From contig NZ_NJER01000001.1 of assembly GCF_002753895.1 (NCBI RefSeq), positions 868,001 to 932,000 on the forward strand: a stretch of 64,000 bases of DNA. Reading direction: 5' to 3'. Every line of letters begins with the position of its first letter. The stretch's first letter is position 1. Source of the stretch: Halobacteriovorax sp. JY17 (GTDB lineage: Bacteria; Bdellovibrionota; Bacteriovoracia; Bacteriovoracales; Bacteriovoracaceae). Below are positions 16,767 through 27,100 of this stretch, piece by piece. A program made the position numbers and the translations under genes. Under the pieces are notes generated by a model that saw only the letters and a program-made list of their open reading frames with translations, was not told the origin of the DNA and did no database searches.

Positions 16767-17776
16767 GTTAATTCCTTAATTGAGCAGTTCACCTTAAAGG
16801 CCGCGCTCGTAAATTTATTCATTGGCTTAATTCTTATTTGCAGACGAAGTTTATCCACGTGTAGTTCAAAAGAGCTGATATCGCTTTTAAGCGGGAGGAT
16901 TTCAACACCTCCTTCAAAAGAAAGATCACTTGATTTTACAACATGTACACCACTGGCCTGATACTTTTCGCCGCCAACTTCTCGGTGAAAGCAAGTTGCT
17001 TGAATAATATCAGGGTTGCCTATACCAATAAGAGGAAGAATAGATTTTGCAAAGAGCTTTGAATCCTCTCTCATAAACTCTGAGAGACAATTATAAATAT
17101 CTAAAACACAGTCGTGGTAAGTTTGAACAACGATTTTATTTAATTCACTTGGAAGCTGGCCAGGAAGCTCACTATATCCGGCCTCTGTCCAGCGATGATC
17201 AAAGCGTCCAAAGAACTCAAGAGATGCCCTATCATGAAGCTCTAATGCCATCTGCTTGAATCTTCTGTCCACTCCATCATTTATCAGATCTTGGTAATAT
17301 TTATTTTTTGAAAATTCTGAAAAGTACTGAGAGATGAAACTTTTTATCCCCGCACTCTTTGTATTTACAAATGCATGAGATTTGCAAAGTTTTAGAGAAA
17401 TAGGAAAGATTCCCTCAGCGTTTTCAACGAGAATATCGGCCTCGTCCCAAGATTTATTATGAGATCCACCAGCGCTCTTGCCAATGACTAGAACTCGACT
17501 AATATTTGTTGGCAACTTAGGAATCAATTCCTCTACAACAAGTCCCGCAAGAGTTGGAAGATGCTTGATCAACGATGGCTCATGGACTCGTAACCAGTGG
17601 TCATATTCCGTCAGCTGCGTTCTAATATCTCCACCAAAAGAGCGAATAAAGTCACCTTCTATTTTGAAGTGCCTCGCTAGGTTCTGTGCGACTAGATATT
17701 CAAAGAGATTTCCCTTAAATTCATTAATTAGGGCCTCTTTCTGGGCAACAGTGTCAATTGGTTGATATTCACGCAT
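16763..17776 (-). CDS. putative PD-(D/E)XK-fold nuclease-like protein
   Basis: The 337-residue protein is not recognised as a named family, but residues 20-150 carry an arrangement seen in restriction-type nucleases: an amphipathic KGNLFEYLVAQNLA helix with Glu26, a GGSHNKSWDEADI strand with Asp114, and ISLKLCKS with Lys129 where the (D/E)xK motif is expected. A Ser takes the place of the acidic residue at position 127, as in some family members. A conserved-looking VNTKSAGIKSF segment follows. The C-terminal third may be a recognition or binding domain. No signal peptide, so cytoplasmic. It overlaps the HAD phosphatase gene by 4 nt and is divergent from pyrB across a compact control region. 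No adjacent methyltransferase. Nuclease activity is inference. Confidence 0.6.
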   Translation of the reverse strand: MREYQPIDTVAQKEALINEFKGNLFEYLVAQNLARHFKIEGDFIRSFGGDIRTQLTEYDHWLRVHEPSLIKHLPTLAGLVVEELIPKLPTNISRVLVIGKSAGGSHNKSWDEADILVENAEGIFPISLKLCKSHAFVNTKSAGIKSFISQYFSEFSKNKYYQDLINDGVDRRFKQMALELHDRASLEFFGRFDHRWTEAGYSELPGQLPSELNKIVVQTYHDCVLDIYNCLSEFMREDSKLFAKSILPLIGIGNPDIIQATCFHREVGGEKYQASGVHVVKSSDLSFEGGVEILPLKSDISSFELHVDKLRLQIRIKPMNKFTSAAFKVNCSIKELT

Positions 17777-17814
17777 ATTTTTTCAACTTATCGGAAAAAG
17801 AAGTTTTCAATTTC

Positions 17815-17832
17815 ATTATAGTCTAATAGACT
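17815..17832. promoter_or_regulatory. overlapping divergent -10 elements plus 13-bp palindrome
   Basis: In the 102-nt gap between the nuclease-like gene (minus) and pyrB (plus), the minus strand reads TATAAT (17820-17815) and the plus strand TATAGT (17817-17822). Both overlap or abut the palindrome AGTCTA-A-TAGACT (17820-17832). One operator-like site could therefore control both directions. No good -35 boxes are visible. In addition CAACTTAT (17784-17791) and ATAAGTTG (17858-17865) form an 8-bp inverted repeat whose right arm touches the pyrB ribosome-binding site. Confidence 0.4.
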
Positions 17833-17878
17833 TAGAATCGAAAATATCAAATTCCACATAAGTTGGAAAGGAAGCTAA

Positions 17879-18832
17879 ATGGAGCACTTCCCCTCTGTTT
17901 TAGAGTCAATTAAAGACTTGAATAAGCGGCATATTGATGGAGTCCTAAGTTTGGCCCATCGATTAAAGAACCGCTCAGACACTCCTTTCTATTTTTCAAA
18001 TAAAACTCCTATAATTGCCACTTCCTTTCTCGAAAATTCAACTAGAACAAAACATTCATTTGAGATCGCGATTTCAAAACTTGGCTGCACTTATATTGAT
18101 TTCAATGCGGAGACTTCTTCTTTAAAGAAAGGGGAATCTCTTGAGCAGACACTTCTTACCTTGCACGATCAAGGTGTTGATCTCTGTATTATAAGAACCT
18201 CTGTCTCTCATCAATTAGCAGAATTTAAAAGTAAACCACCTATAAGAATTATTAACGGTGGTGATGGTGTAAACGAGCACCCTACTCAGGCCCTCTTAGA
18301 TATATTCACTCTTATAGAGAATGGAATTGAATTAAAAGATAAGGTCTTCTGTATCGCAGGTGATAATATTCACTCACGAGTTGGACATTCTCTTATTGAA
18401 TTACTTCCTCACTTTGGAGCTAAAATACTTCTCTTTGGACCAAAGTCTTTTCAACCAGATGATCTAGACGAGAAAATTGAAGTCACTTATGACCGAGAGG
18501 AAGTTTTAAAGAGAGCAGATATTCTCTATCTTCTAAGAGTTCAAGCAGAGAGACATAGTCCAGCAGAAGGAAACCAAGTTGAAAATTATGCAGAGAACTT
18601 TGGTTTTACTCTTTCTATGATTGAGTCAATAAATAGAAAAGTTCCTGTTCTTCACCCAGGGCCTGCCAATATTGGCGTTGAAATTTGCAATGAATTAATT
18701 AACTCAAAGTACTACTTAGGTCATGAACAAGTGAGAAATTCAATCTACTTGAGAATGGCGCTTATACAATCTATGTTACAAAACGGAGCAAAGAATATTG
18801 GATTCAGCGAAAATACTTTTTTCAAATTCTAA
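17879..18832 (+). CDS. pyrB: aspartate carbamoyltransferase, catalytic chain
   Basis: PyrB transfers the carbamoyl group from carbamoyl phosphate to aspartate, the committed step of pyrimidine synthesis in the cytoplasm. The 317-residue length is typical. The carbamoyl-phosphate loop ENSTRTKHSFE, the HPTQALLDI motif and the C-terminal HPGPANIGVEI are all present. The ATG follows AAGGAAG. carAB starts 74 nt downstream and pyrF overlaps carAB, so this is a pyrimidine cluster. No pyrI regulatory chain gene or pyrC is in the window. The start region may be structured by an inverted repeat that touches the ribosome-binding site. Confidence 0.95.
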   Translation: MEHFPSVLESIKDLNKRHIDGVLSLAHRLKNRSDTPFYFSNKTPIIATSFLENSTRTKHSFEIAISKLGCTYIDFNAETSSLKKGESLEQTLLTLHDQGVDLCIIRTSVSHQLAEFKSKPPIRIINGGDGVNEHPTQALLDIFTLIENGIELKDKVFCIAGDNIHSRVGHSLIELLPHFGAKILLFGPKSFQPDDLDEKIEVTYDREEVLKRADILYLLRVQAERHSPAEGNQVENYAENFGFTLSMIESINRKVPVLHPGPANIGVEICNELINSKYYLGHEQVRNSIYLRMALIQSMLQNGAKNIGFSENTFFKF

Positions 18833-18906
18833 TTTCTATCACTCAAGTCTTCATATAAAATTCTTATACAGCATTGTTTTCTTTAAAATAAGGGAGAGAC
18901 GTACCC

Positions 18907-21900
18907 ATGTCTAATATTTTTGATTTTCATACATCTTTAGAACAATCCACAGTCTTTATTCACTTTGATGACGGACAAGTTTTTACAGGAAAGGTGAATC
19001 GTCCAATTGATGACCCTGAAATGCAAGAAGGGATTTGGGGAGAAGCTGCTTTCACAACAGGAATGAGTGGCTATCAAGAAACAATGACCGACCCCTCTTT
19101 TCTAGGACAGCATATTATTTTCTCTAATGCTCATATTGGAAATTATGAATATGATGAGAGAGTTAATCAATCCACAAAGATTCATGGAACGTGTTTAATA
19201 GCGAGAAACTTTTCTCCAAATAAATTCTTAGAAAAAACAGAAATTCCTCTCATTAGTAATCTCGATACAAGAAAGCTTGTTAAGTATCTAGTCAATAAAG
19301 AAGGAAGCCATAAATCAGTAGTCACAACGAGAGAGAGTGCTCCAACTAGTGAAGAGTTTAGAAATAGCAAACTTATCTGTGAAAATTTATCTCGTGTCTC
19401 AATTAGTAAGAGAGAGGTCTTAATAGATGGGGATAATCCAATTGTTATCATTGATTATGGAATAAAGAAATCCATCATTGATAATCTAAAAGATCTTAAT
19501 CACCCACTAACGATACTTCCACACACAGCAAGCGCCAAAGAAGTCATAAATCTAAAACCAAGATTAGTCTTCTTATCTAATGGTCCGGGAGACCCGAGAA
19601 ATTATAAAAATGAAATAGCGGTTGTAGAAGAACTTCTAAAAACTGATCTTCCTCTTAGAGGAATATGCCTTGGCCACCAGCTTATTTCTCTCGCACTTGG
19701 AAGTGAGATAATAAAACTTCCCTTTGGGCAAAGAGGTGTCAATCATCCATGCTTTGATACTGTGACAGGAGAGATCCTAATAACTAGTCAAAACCATGGT
19801 TACTCTGTTGATGAAAAGAGTTTTCAGAAAATTTCCTCAGAGAATATTTCAAAGAGAAATTTCTTTATTCAACATATCTCTCTCTTTGATCTCTCTGTAG
19901 AGGGAATATCTTCAACTGATCAAAAGGTTAAGAGTGTTCAATTCCATCCAGAATCAAACCCAGGTCCTAGTGATGCTGCAATATTCTTTAAAGAAATCGA
20001 AGAGTACTTGAAAAAATCTAATCATAGTGAAATTAAATTAGACGAACTCCACCCGATGATTGATGTTCATAATCTAAAGAAGAAAGATACACCATATAAG
20101 AAAATTCTCCTCATCGGATCTGGTCCAATCAAGATTGGACAGGCCAGTGAATTTGATTACTCAGGAACACAGGCCTGCAAGGCCCTTAAAGAAGAAGGGA
20201 TTGATGTAGTCCTCTTAAATTCAAATCCGGCCACGATTATGACTGATCCAAACATGGCCTATAGAACATACATTGAACCTATTACCAAAGATACAATTAA
20301 GAAAATTATCCAAAAAGAAAAGGTTGATGCTGTTCTCTCAACAATGGGGGGGCAGACGGCGCTAAATATCTGTATCGAATTAGCAGAAGAGAACTACCTT
20401 GAAAACAACGGCGTCGCCCTACTTGGTGCAAATGTAGACACTATTAATAGAACAGAAGACCGCGCTCTCTTTGCTATAGAATTAAACAAGCTAGGTTACC
20501 AGACAGGAAAGAGATTTAGAGCACATTCAACAACTGAGGCCATAGAATTAGCAAGTAAGAGCGTTGAATATCCTCTCATTATTAGAAGAGACTTTGCTCT
20601 TGGAGGAAAAGGCGCTGCTCTTGTTCATAATATTAACGATCTCAATGAAGTCTTTACCAGTGATTTAAAATTTCCAATAACAATGGAAAAGTCCCTTCTT
20701 GGCTGGAAAGAAATTGAGCTAGAAGTGATGGTCGATAAAGACAAAAATGGTGTTATCATCTGCTCCATTGAAAACGTGGACCCCTGCGGAATTCACACAG
20801 GCGATTCCATTACAGTAGCACCTGCACAAACCATAAGTGATCGCTGCTACCAACAACTTAGAACCATGTCTCTTACTATAGCCAAACATATGGGTGTTGT
20901 AGCAGGTGGTGCCAACGTCCAATTTGCAATCAATCCCGAAAACGAAGATGATATAGTTGTAATAGAAATGAACCCTCGAGTTTCTAGATCTTCAGCCCTC
21001 GCCTCCAAAGCAACAGGCTATCCGATAGCAAAAATCTCAGCACTTCTTGCCATTGGATATACATTAAGAGAAATTCTTAACGATATTACCAAAGCATCAC
21101 CAGTCGCCTTTGAGCCTACCTTAGATTATGTTGCTGTGAAGATTCCTATTTTTCCATTCTCAAAATTTCCATCTTCTTCACAAGAACTTGGCCCACAGAT
21201 GAGATCAGTTGGAGAAGTCTTGGCCCTTGGCTCGTCTTTCAATGAAGCTTTCTTAAAAGCTCTTAGATCACTCGAACTAGGGTTAGAGATTCCTTCTCTC
21301 TCTCAGTTAAAGACTGCTCCAGTAACAATGAGCAGAGAATATATTGAAGAAAGACTCGCAAGCCCTTTGCAGCTTTCTCTTTTAAGCGCTCTTGAAGGAC
21401 TAAGGCAAGAGATGTCAATTGAAGAGGTTCAAGAAAAATCTAAAATAACAAAGTGGTTTATCGATCAAGTCTCCCTAATCTATGTTGCTGAACAAAAATT
21501 GAAGCTTGATAAGAACTTACTAGATTCTAGAGAGAACTTACTCAATTATAAGAGACTTGGTTTTTCAGACAAGTACTTAGCACTTCTAACAGATCAAGGA
21601 CAAAAAGATATTCTAAAGAAGAGGTTTGACGAAAAAATCTTCCCTGTCTTTAAAGCAGTTGATACTTGCTCTGGTGAGTTCAATGCAAGAACCCCTTACT
21701 TCTACTCTACCTACTGGGAAGAGAATGAAGCCTTATCACTAAGTGAAAAAGGAAAATCAGTACTTATTCTAGGCTCTGGACCAAATCGAATTGGACAAGG
21801 AATTGAATTTGACTACTCCTGCGTAAAGTCCTGCCAACAATTAGAAATTGAAGGCATTCAATCAATCATGGTTAATTCAAACCCTGAAACCGTAAGTACA

Positions 21901-23316
21901 GACTACGACAGCTCCAATAGACTTTACTTAAGTCCGCTCTATTCTGAAGATCTTTTTGATATCCTCCTAAACGAGAATCCTTATGGAGTCATCACATCAT
22001 TTTCAGGACAAACAGGTATCAATATTCGCTCTTATATTGAAGATAGCTTTAGAAATGAGTTTAAAACATTTAACTTCTTAGGTGCGGATTTAAATACATT
22101 AAATCTTACAGAGGATAGAAAGTTATTTAGTATGGCCACCAAGAAAGTTGCCCTATCTCATACAAAGTCAAAAGAAGTTCAAGGTTATAAGAATTTGATT
22201 AATGCCCTGACTGAAATTGGACTACCAGTAATTATTAGACCTAGCTACGTGATCGGTGGAGAGAGTATGTATATCTTCCACTCACATGAAGATGTAGAAA
22301 ATCTACCAAAGCCACTACTTGATCAGTTAAAGACAAGCTCTACTATTTTTCAAGTAGAAACTTACTTAGAAGAGGCCATCGAATATGACGTAGACCTTAT
22401 CAGAGACACAGAGGGAAATTGTGTTTTCACCGTATGCGAGCATATTGAGTACGCAGGTGTTCACTCAGGTGATTCAGGAATGATTTCTCCTCCAATACAA
22501 TTAACTGATAAACTTAAAACTCAAATGAGAGAAATTTCAGAAGATCTTGCAAGAGAACTCAATATTATTGGCCCTATTAATTTCCAATATGCTGTTAAAG
22601 ATGAATTAATCTACTGTATTGAGGCCAATCCAAGAGGGTCAAGAACTCTGCCGTTCTTAAGTAAAGCAGTGAACTTCTCTCTTCCACAAATTGCAACGAG
22701 AGCAATGCTTGGACAAACGATAGAGCCATGGTTTGAAAAAGAATCGAAACACTTCTGCGTAAAGCAATCAACTTTTCCTTTTGATCGCTTCATTCAAGAC
22801 AATATTATTCTTGGACCTAAGATGAGATCAACTGGAGAAACTCTAGGAATTGATAGTAATAAGAATCATGCTATTCTAAAATCATATCTAGGAAATTATC
22901 CAAATATTAATAAGCCTGGAAAAATTCTCATGTCTCTGGCCGATCAGAATAAGGCAGCTGTCCTTCCTTATTTAAAACCCTTACAAGAAAAGGGCTACAC
23001 TTTCTGCGCCACAGGTGGAACTTGTCGCTTTATAAAAAACCAAGGAATACCTTGTGAGCAAGTTTCAAAGATTGACGAAGAAGATGGGACAACACTTATT
23101 GATGTTCTCCGAGAAGATCAAATTGTAATGGTCTTCAATACTCCTATGGATAAAGGCTCCTCTAAATCAGATGGTGAGCATATAAGAAACTCTGCTATTG
23201 CTTACGCTATTCCTTGTTTTACTAGAGCTGAGAATATCATCGCGGTGATTGAGTCTATTACAGATAGTGAACTCGAAGATTTAAGACCACTTAGCTTACA
23301 GGAAATGCACCAATGA
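18907..23316 (+). CDS. carAB: carbamoyl-phosphate synthase, fused small and large subunits (CarA-CarB)
   Basis: One uninterrupted 1469-residue frame encodes both subunits. Residues 1 to ~370 are CarA: an N-terminal domain (FTTGMSGYQETMTDP) and a class I glutamine amidotransferase with nucleophile Cys254 in GICLGHQ and His347/Glu349 in FHPES. After a ~25-residue Lys-rich linker, residues ~397-1469 match full-length CarB (~1073 aa): two ATP-grasp halves, each opening with a GSGP...GQ...EFDYS motif (KIGQASEFDYSG and RIGQGIEFDYSC), and a C-terminal MGS-like regulatory domain (FCATGGTCRFI). It makes carbamoyl phosphate from glutamine, bicarbonate and 2 ATP for PyrB, encoded upstream. Bacteria usually keep the two chains separate; fusion is the eukaryotic CAD/CPS arrangement. 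GGGAG precedes the ATG. The stop overlaps the pyrF start. Confidence 0.96.
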   Translation: MSNIFDFHTSLEQSTVFIHFDDGQVFTGKVNRPIDDPEMQEGIWGEAAFTTGMSGYQETMTDPSFLGQHIIFSNAHIGNYEYDERVNQSTKIHGTCLIARNFSPNKFLEKTEIPLISNLDTRKLVKYLVNKEGSHKSVVTTRESAPTSEEFRNSKLICENLSRVSISKREVLIDGDNPIVIIDYGIKKSIIDNLKDLNHPLTILPHTASAKEVINLKPRLVFLSNGPGDPRNYKNEIAVVEELLKTDLPLRGICLGHQLISLALGSEIIKLPFGQRGVNHPCFDTVTGEILITSQNHGYSVDEKSFQKISSENISKRNFFIQHISLFDLSVEGISSTDQKVKSVQFHPESNPGPSDAAIFFKEIEEYLKKSNHSEIKLDELHPMIDVHNLKKKDTPYKKILLIGSGPIKIGQASEFDYSGTQACKALKEEGIDVVLLNSNPATIMTDPNMAYRTYIEPITKDTIKKIIQKEKVDAVLSTMGGQTALNICIELAEENYLENNGVALLGANVDTINRTEDRALFAIELNKLGYQTGKRFRAHSTTEAIELASKSVEYPLIIRRDFALGGKGAALVHNINDLNEVFTSDLKFPITMEKSLLGWKEIELEVMVDKDKNGVIICSIENVDPCGIHTGDSITVAPAQTISDRCYQQLRTMSLTIAKHMGVVAGGANVQFAINPENEDDIVVIEMNPRVSRSSALASKATGYPIAKISALLAIGYTLREILNDITKASPVAFEPTLDYVAVKIPIFPFSKFPSSSQELGPQMRSVGEVLALGSSFNEAFLKALRSLELGLEIPSLSQLKTAPVTMSREYIEERLASPLQLSLLSALEGLRQEMSIEEVQEKSKITKWFIDQVSLIYVAEQKLKLDKNLLDSRENLLNYKRLGFSDKYLALLTDQGQKDILKKRFDEKIFPVFKAVDTCSGEFNARTPYFYSTYWEENEALSLSEKGKSVLILGSGPNRIGQGIEFDYSCVKSCQQLEIEGIQSIMVNSNPETVSTDYDSSNRLYLSPLYSEDLFDILLNENPYGVITSFSGQTGINIRSYIEDSFRNEFKTFNFLGADLNTLNLTEDRKLFSMATKKVALSHTKSKEVQGYKNLINALTEIGLPVIIRPSYVIGGESMYIFHSHEDVENLPKPLLDQLKTSSTIFQVETYLEEAIEYDVDLIRDTEGNCVFTVCEHIEYAGVHSGDSGMISPPIQLTDKLKTQMREISEDLARELNIIGPINFQYAVKDELIYCIEANPRGSRTLPFLSKAVNFSLPQIATRAMLGQTIEPWFEKESKHFCVKQSTFPFDRFIQDNIILGPKMRSTGETLGIDSNKNHAILKSYLGNYPNINKPGKILMSLADQNKAAVLPYLKPLQEKGYTFCATGGTCRFIKNQGIPCEQVSKIDEEDGTTLIDVLREDQIVMVFNTPMDKGSSKSDGEHIRNSAIAYAIPCFTRAENIIAVIESITDSELEDLRPLSLQEMHQ

Positions 23317-24017
23317 GTTCTATGAAAAATATTTTTGTTGCCCTAGACGATATGAATAGAGAGGAAATTTTTCATTTTCTAGACAGTAGCGCGGGAAGTA
23401 TTTCATCTGTCAAAATGGGCCTAGAAATTTTCAACCTCTATGGTAGAGAATTTGTAAAAGAAATCAATAGTAAGTATGGGGTAGATATTTTCCTTGATTT
23501 AAAATTACACGATATTCCAAACACCGTAAGTAAGGCCATTAAGTCTTTAGAAGGACTTCCAATTAAGTTTCTAACGATTCATCTAAGTGGTGGATTGAAT
23601 ATGATTAAATCCAGCATTGAATCTAGAGATCAATATCTTCCAAATTGTAAGGTCCTAGGAGTGAGTATTCTGACCTCTCTAGATGAAAACGATATAGAAA
23701 GTATATGGGGAGTAAGAGACTCGAAGGATCTTTTTTTTAAACTCTTTAGTCTCGCGAACCTAGCGGGAGCTGATGGCGTGGTTTGTTCTCCCAATGAATT
23801 AAATATTTTAAATGAATTAGATCACAATCTCATATCAATGTGTCCAGGAATTCGCTTTCAAGATGAGATAGATCAGCAAACGACAGGTGATCAAAAGAGA
23901 GTCCTCTCACCATCTGATGCTTTTTCAAATGGTGCCACTTATCTTGTGATGGGAAGGTCTCTGACGAAATCTAAAAATCTAAAAGAGAGAATTCTTGAGT
24001 TAGAAAGTATTAAATAA
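23313..24017 (+). CDS. pyrF: orotidine 5'-phosphate decarboxylase
   Basis: PyrF converts OMP to UMP, the last step of de novo UMP synthesis. The 234-residue TIM-barrel protein shows the catalytic segment DLKLHDIPNTV, a PG-I-R phosphate-binding region (MCPGIRFQD) and the late YLVMGRSLT loop. The ATG overlaps the carAB stop as ATGA, so translation is coupled. It ends the pyrimidine cluster, followed by a hairpin at 24041. Confidence 0.95.
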   Translation: MSSMKNIFVALDDMNREEIFHFLDSSAGSISSVKMGLEIFNLYGREFVKEINSKYGVDIFLDLKLHDIPNTVSKAIKSLEGLPIKFLTIHLSGGLNMIKSSIESRDQYLPNCKVLGVSILTSLDENDIESIWGVRDSKDLFFKLFSLANLAGADGVVCSPNELNILNELDHNLISMCPGIRFQDEIDQQTTGDQKRVLSPSDAFSNGATYLVMGRSLTKSKNLKERILELESIK

Positions 24018-24040
24018 CTTTTCCAAAAAATTTCCAAAAA

Positions 24041-24062
24041 TATGCCCACTTTCGTGGGCATA
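24041..24062. terminator. 9-bp hairpin after pyrF
   Basis: TATGCCCAC (24041-24049), loop TTTC, GTGGGCATA (24054-24062) is a perfect stem. The plus side lacks a T tract, while the A-rich stretch upstream would give U runs only for minus-strand transcription. It is likely the 3' end structure of the pyr mRNA, though not a textbook intrinsic terminator. Confidence 0.55.
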
Positions 24063-24166
24063 GAAATACTTAACCTCTCCTTTTAAATCAATACCTTAGT
24101 GGAAAGACTAACTAAATTCCTCTTATTCACCGATACTACAAAGAGAGTATTATAAGGATAATAGAA

Positions 24167-27100
24167 ATGAGAGAATTATTAGTAATTTTATTTTGCCTGA
24201 CAAGTATAAGTACGCTGGCAAATCCTAATGAAGAGCTACTGGCCCAAAAAGGTGTGAGCTGTTTAAAAGATCAATACTCAATTTTTGATGGAAATAATCT
24301 TCAAAACATTAGTGACAAAGTAAATTGTAGAGAGAAAGTATCAATAACAAAAGACAATAAAATTTCTAATCTAGATTGTCCCGACAACACAATCTTTGAA
24401 GCCTTTCTTACTACCAATAATCCATCTTCAAGAAAGATGAATACTTGCCTTAGAAGTAATCGTAATAATTCCCCTGAGCTATTTGAAAATGTAAACTGCG
24501 ATTGCGTAGAGGAATCTCTAAAGAATGACTACAAAGACGATTTCAATAAGAAGACTAAAGAATTTAAAGATGATCTAAGAGCAAGAATGCAAAAGAATAT
24601 AGGTGAAAGAATAAAGAAGAAAGTTGACTACATAAGAAATAGTGAAATTCTTCTCTCTGGAAACAGTGCGAGAAGCTGCTTCGACGGAGGAATGTTCAAG
24701 CACCGATTTCAAAGGCTCACCGAGCTCTACAATTGTGGAGGAAACTCAAAGAAGGCAATTGAGAGAATCCAAGGAATATTTGGAGAAAGCTTCAATGTAT
24801 CAGCAAATCCAAATAGTCTAGATGAATCAATTTCAAATTTAATTAAAGGGATTCAAGACTCGACTTCAAGTGGAAGTGGAATAGCCTCAAACACTAATTC
24901 ATGTTTTCAAGATTCAAAAGAGATGCAGCGAAAATATCTAGCGATGAAATATGATGATAGAATGGTGAATTTAAAAGCATCATTTGGAGATTTCATTAAA
25001 AATAGAAATCTTCACTCTCCAACACTTCACCAAGACTTTAATAAATATATTAAAGAAAAGAATATTGACCTACACCCTATTATTAGATCTTTGGCCAAGA
25101 ATAATCTATCAAGCTTTCTTGCAGAAATTGATAACGATAGATCAGGAAAAGAGCTTACTCTTAATCAGCTTATGAATGGCCCTAGAAAGAATGAATGGCT
25201 AAGAAACTTAGCTCTTGCTAACCGTAATACATGTATAACTATTGCTGATGAATTAGCACAAACCGTTTGCTCTGAAGCAGATATTGCTTATGATGACCCT
25301 AGTTTCGTCGAAACATTCTTAGATAATAACCAAGACTTCAAAAATAAGAACCTTCTAAATCTTAAAAATCTCTACTGTGAGAAGAAAGACCTCCATTCTA
25401 TTGATGCGGAAGGAAGACTCCTTGTTTATAAGAGCAAAATTAACACTAATCGTGCAATCCCTCTTGATCAAGACAAGAGAAGAGACTGGGATGGTATAGC
25501 CAGGAATCTTTTTTCAGGAAAGCCAGAAGAGGCCCTTAGACATTTATCAAGTGCTGTTGAAAGAGGTATCGATTTTTACGAAAGTGATACTCACAAACAA
25601 AATACAGAAAGAATTAGACGACTAGATAGCATAAAAGGCTTTATGATGGCGTCCAGTCATAATCTAATGCATGAACGTGGCCAACAAGGACAAGCAAGAA
25701 GGCAGAGCTTTATAACTTTCTTTAAAGGTCTTGAGGCCAGTAAGAAAGCTTTAATGGATAAACAAGTAAATGATATAAGACTTATGGGTAAAGATGTTTA
25801 TAACATAATGAAACCTAATCAATCAGAGACTCAATTTACTGACAGATTTGTACAAAATTTCAAAGATAGAAGATATACAAGAAACCTTACAGATAGTCTC
25901 GAAGGGTTTCATTTAGAAGAAAATAAAGAACTTAAAGAGAATAGTTGCCAAGCCAACTTCTCAAATATTTATTGTTCTATTAAAAAGAACTTTGAAAAAA
26001 GCGTTGACCTAAATTGTATTGATAAAGTTAGCTCTATGGGAGTCGTTGACATACTTAATCAAAAAAGTCCAAAAAATACATTTCATAATTTATGTTCTGC
26101 TCAAACACTAATGACTGCAGACACAGTGACAACCCTAAGACTTAGTATGCAAGAGAAAATTAAGTCAAACCCAGATATTTGTCAGGAAATGGCAAAGAGT
26201 GATTATACAACTGCTTATAATCAAGCGTCATCCGATGCAAGTATGGCAAGGACCTATTATGAAGCATATACGGGAGGATCTCTATCATCTCCATTTCAAG
26301 GAATTGACGATAGCGAGAATTTCATCCAAATAGATTCACAAGGAGAAGACTTTATAGCTTCTGGAGATGATCAAAGAAAATTAAATATTGTAGAAGATTC
26401 AAGTGATAAATCAATGACTACTCCAATGCAACCAAATAGCGGTAATTTATTTTCAGACTTTAACTTCTTTAAAGATTCTAAATTGAATAATCTCTCTAAA
26501 GAAGAAGAGCTTGCAAAGATGAACGACAAAGAGTTTCAAAAAGAACTTAAAGGAAAATCTAATCAAGAGCTACTCGACTACATTAAGCAATTAGAGAGCA
26601 TGATTAAAGAAAGAGAAGATAAGGCGAATACAATAAGTAAGGATAATGAAAAATCCAGTATTCTTTCTCCTGAACTTGAAAAACTTAAAAAAGAGCTTGC
26701 TGAACTAAAAGAAAAATCTGAACTTGTCCAAAGAGAAATAGCAAAGGTGGACACTCCTAGCGATCAAGTCCCTGCTACGAATAATAGAACGACACAGAGA
26801 CCTTCATTTTCAAACTTTAAGTCTTCTCCTTCGAGTAAAAGTGAACTCAGCAAAGACTCAAGTGAGGACCAAGCGGAATCAAGAATTGAAAATGAATCCT
26901 ACTCTGCCCAATCAAACTCAGTGCCAAATAACTCTAGGATAGATAGTTCTCCAAGTGGCGTGAGTCTAACTTTAAACGAACAATTTGATGAAATTCTTAG
27001 TAAACCGAACTCTAATGGTCAAGTCGAGATTGTTTTCAATAACGAAACCTTCACTCTAGAAGTGAAGGAAGATATTAATGGTGAATTAGTCTGTAAGTTT

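Noticed and set aside
19182-19451. minus-strand ORFs within carAB (also 20719-20922 and 22611-22793)
   Set aside because: They are opposite a strongly conserved gene and lack independent support.
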